The notes under the pieces: model-generated | Told to the model about the DNA's origin: nothing | Seen by the model: the letters and a program-made list of their open reading frames with translations, nothing else | Databases searched by the model: none | Source of the DNA: Siphonodentalium dalli | Lineage: Eukaryota; Mollusca; Scaphopoda; Gadilida; Siphonodentaliidae | NCBI GenBank assembly: GCA_032622095.1 | Contig: CP136061.1 | Span: 248,943,582-249,007,581 of the forward strand | DNA length: 64,000 nucleotides | Direction: 5' to 3' | Made by a program: the position numbers and the translations under genes | In this document: positions 60,564-64,000 of the stretch, piece by piece | How the letters are laid out: each line of letters begins with the position of its first letter | How positions within the stretch are numbered: the first letter of the stretch is position 1

Positions 60564-61316
60564 TACACGTTGATCCTACATACAGGGTTCACCCTGGCCA
60601 TAAAACATTGTTGGCAAATGTGTCAGCCCTTTCTGAATTGATTTTGCGAATTTTTTCAGGAACTTTTACCAAATGGAAAGCCCAAAACATGGGATCATCG
60701 ATAAAACAAAAATAATATAACAAAAATATTAAAAAACACGAACACAATTAACTGATGAATTTCGAGTTGGACAATAGTGTGCGCAAACCGGAACCGCAGA
60801 ACTTGAAATAGGTCTAGCCGGTAATGTATATCGACAAACATGATCAATCATTCACCTACATGTATATTGTCTTATTTTGAAACCACAAATCAGTCAAGTA
60901 TAAAGCAAATACACTGTTCTAGCAGCTAATAAGCATTGCTATGATAATTATCCATGTTTAACTTTTGATAAATTGTTATAAAAAACACAGACGATCTACT
61001 GCTGATTACCTGTGAACACATCATGGGTTTCTTGGAGATCGGATGATAATTTGAGACGTCACTGCTGACTGTAGCCTTGATAGTTTTTGGTCAACAAGTA
61101 GGCCACAACAGCTTTAACTCTTGTTGCGTATTTGTATTGTTATGCACCAGTCGCATGTATATTGTAAACACTAGTATATTTTGCTATCCCATTGTCCTTA
61201 ATAATATGGATATATATTTCGGTTTACCAAAATTGATTATCTCGGCATGGAACATTCGCGTGAATTGCATGGTGAAAATAAAAGATAATTCCCATCACTA
61301 CTTTGAAACATAATAA

Positions 61317-61604
61317 GGCTGAACGGGGTCACTCTCGCCGAAAAAAGTGCTGAAGGGTACACAAGGTTGTGATCAGCAATAATGCATTTACTTCAACTGT
61401 GTTCCTGAAAGTCTGGTGCCCGTCAGCTTCAGTTCATTTTAATTTCATTGGAACGTAAAACATCTTTCTCTTACAGAAATCATGACAGACACGAAAACTA
61501 AACATCATATAGAAAAAGATTTCAAAACCTGTGTACCCTTCAGCACTTTTTCAAAACATGTGTACCATTCAGCTCATTTTTTGGTGAGAGTGACCCCTTC
61601 AGCC
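61317..61604. mobile_element. MITE, GGCTGAA family, cleanest copy
   Basis: GGCTGAACGGGGTCACTCTC is mirrored by GAGAGTGACCCCTTCAGCC. ATAATAA flanks it on both sides (61310-61316 and 61605-61611), an exact 7-bp duplication. The interior has the same GTGTACCCTTCAGCAC words as the copy at 16438. Confidence 0.85.
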
Positions 61605-63832
61605 ATAATAAGTCGTTTATTGAACCTATTGGCTGAACATTGCCTAAGGGAACTATTCTCGTCAATGAGTATTTAATTAACAAAAATGGTTGATAGTCTG
61701 TCCTCATTGAGAAGTAGTTCATAACCCGTGTTTGTCCATGTTTAACTATTTATACATTTATTTTAACTTACACATGATTAAATGGCCACGCAAAATAACA
61801 AATATATGTTTTCATGTTCACTTTCTATTTATTTCAGCGCTAGTGTAAAGTGGTTTATACAGATCAGAAAGATACCGGATGATGGATATATTACACAACA
61901 TTAAAATAATACATACAGTGCGTTCTTTTTTTCCTTTGGGTTTCTTACCAGCAACAATTGTACAACATAGGAATAGCGTTAGCGTTGCATGAAATAAACT
62001 TCATTATATTATTGTTAAATAGTGAAACAACCGTCGTATTAAACACCCATTGTTGTATTCTTAGTTCGAGCCTATTTGATAATTGTCGAGAGTTAGCTAC
62101 TGGAGCGATCCTGGATTGACATGGATGACATAATTATGTCGCTAAAGGCGACGTGACAAAAATGTCATTAATTTGTGACATTGCGCTCATTGCAAATAGT
62201 TCAGGCACGTTAGAGGTGAAAGGGGAATAGTAAGGAAATAAATCTTGGAAAGCTGATTTAACAAAATATTGTTAGGCAATAACATCGCGGACGCGTCACG
62301 AAAAGTCCCCTAAAATCCGAGATGATCTTTCTGAGTTACACCATTTTTTCAATGTAAAAAAAATATCTTTTATATTTTCACAAATATGGGATGATGTAAC
62401 AATTTTTCAGCAGAAACATATACAAAATGTACTCAATATTGTTCAATACACAATTCTCGAACCAGAGGCACCAATTCAAAGTGGGAATTTGAATGAATTT
62501 TGCAGATATGGATATGAAATAACATAATGATCCCTAAAAATGACTTTTTTTTCATGCAAATTTCCATATTCGATGTCAAATTACTCGGGCTTCTCATTAC
62601 ATAGACGCGAGCAATTTGTTTAAAAACTGAACAGACATCACTCCTGCCCTATACTATGCGGAATTAGGGACTATGACTACGATAAGTGGTCAATACTTGT
62701 AACAACATAACCCTACCACCTAAACTGGTTCTCATCGACCTTGTCTACTAGTTCAAGCGCTTGGTGTAGACAAACACCACAATTGTGAAAAAGGTGATAA
62801 CAGTATGAAACTTGGCACACATGTTCCTTTTAAGCTACTGGTCATTTGGCGACATTCACGAAAGGTCCCCCTTAGCAACGGTTGCTAGGCAACTACCCGG
62901 CATCGAAGTAATGCATATGACTGATATTATGTGAGTTATAACAAACTAAACTACGTCGTATAGCAGTTTTATGGTGAAAATAATTATAAGTTGTTAGTGT
63001 TGAACTGACTGATAAATTACCATATTTCTTACGTATATGGGGTGGCGGTTGCTAGTGTGGCAGAACCTATACGTTGGAGATACAGATCCTGATCGGATCA
63101 GTAAAACATTCCCAGAGCGGTATCTTAGGAGGTCCCAGTCAACTGGCTTTATCGTCTCTTAACGATGAATAAGATTCTTCATACAATGAAGATAACGGTA
63201 TGTATAATTCAAGATTTTTCGCCATGTTGATCCAGAGAAGTTCTGTGTTGAAAATATATTGCCATTTTTGGCTGGATTTATGCAAAACGTGCGTCTCTCA
63301 TTTAAATATAGAGCCACACTTGTGTTCATTATTGTTAGATAGAGATCACCACATTTGAGCGCATTGCGGAAGGATATTCCTTGAACATTCGGCTCTCGGT
63401 GTCCTTCCACCATCAACAATCATGTGTTCATCAGGGAGACTTCGAGAAGATTTGTATTTATTTGTCGAACCATTATCGTCTAGAACTAATTGTTCCATCA
63501 TAATTATTCAAGTTTCCACAAGGAAATAATCGCAGTGAAAACAAATCGAAGACGTGTATTGGTTTTTTTCATTATCTGCCAGTTTGGAAATGATCAGAAC
63601 CACATGTACAACAACTCGCAGCTGTGATGGAAACGCGTATGTCACTTATACTGGCGACCGTTAACTTCGAGATCCCATCTCCGGATATAGCTGGCTGCAG
63701 ATCTGCTCGAAGTCACCCTCACTAACCCAAAACATTAAGGTGTGACTCTACATACTTATTATATAAGACAATGGGCAGGTTCAGTTGAACGTGTGCTCAA
63801 CTTGTGCGTTGTATTGTTCGATAGAGGTGGTT

Positions 63833-63925
63833 ATATAAGGATTAACGGTCATGTGGACTGTTTTTATGGAGATGTAACGGTTACATCTCCATAAAAATAG
63901 TCCACATGACAGTTAATCCTTATAT
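63833..63925. repeat. 93-bp near-perfect palindrome
   Basis: ATATAAGGATTAACGGTCAT at the left pairs with ATGACAGTTAATCCTTATAT at the right, with the centre at GTAACGGTTAC. There are two mismatches in about 46 paired bases. It is a strong hairpin of unknown role. Confidence 0.9.
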
Positions 63926-64000
63926 TTATATACATTTAGCGAAAAAGCCACTTTTGTAAATATATTTAAATCGAAAAGTGTATCGTGACAAGATCAGCCC

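Larger units (their letters stand above)
58858..64000. other. No gene recognised; two MITEs and a hairpin
   Basis: Apart from the elements at 60289-60563 and 61317-61604 and the hairpin at 63833-63925, the open frames (for example 58841-59257 minus, 63159-63419 minus) show no known domain. No 3' end of the mosaic gene was found. Confidence 0.4.

Overview
The window looks like nuclear DNA of a marine invertebrate animal, most likely a lophotrochozoan (mollusc, brachiopod, nemertean or similar). The reasons are short exons bounded by GT-AG introns, ShK, sushi, C-type lectin and kringle modules encoded on separate exons, many short DNA transposons, and an AT-rich background. No bacterial operon, rRNA, CRISPR array or convincing tRNA was seen. 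The species call is inference.

Genes. Scattered + strand exons between about 10.8 and 57 kb can be read as one large extracellular mosaic gene: ShK (10810-10947), sushi/CCP (15241-15420), a C-type lectin domain in two exons (17036-17201, 21747-21955), ShK (24799-24936), sushi (27657-27833), and an unnamed beta-rich domain in two exons (48033-48249, 56661-56949). A possible further exon starts at 58486. All splice phases match along this chain (1-1, 1-1, 1-2, 2-1, 1-1, 1-1, 1-2, 2-0, 0-?), which is the strongest argument for one gene. A half-kringle exon (2267-2399) lies upstream without its partner. A signal-peptide exon (19209-19287) sits inside the lectin intron and may be an alternative start. 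The true first and last exons are not identified.

Mobile DNA fills most of the rest. From left to right: a foldback element with about 0.7-1.1 kb arms around fourteen copies of a roughly 190-bp satellite (3.2-8.5 kb); three TTAA-flanked piggyBac-like MITEs, two of them in a tandem duplication (17.4-19.05 kb); 90-bp and 158-bp tandem arrays; a 240-bp near-perfect palindrome (27.9-28.2 kb); a decayed Helitron-type gene with a C76/OTU-like protease (30.7-32.4 kb); two nested MITEs (32.6-34.6 kb); a decayed ISL2EU element carrying a THAP-DDE transposase and a SAP-YqaJ nuclease, plus its 400-bp deletion derivative (38.1-43.0 and 35.1-35.5 kb); two abutting Harbinger-like elements that share one TTA (44.1-47.25 kb); and four TTAAAGG-ended MITEs. 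Two different TTAAAGG elements occupy the same TTAA in two copies of a 100-bp sequence.

The exon chain was read by eye from splice signals and domain patterns. No transcript, homology search or gene model was available.
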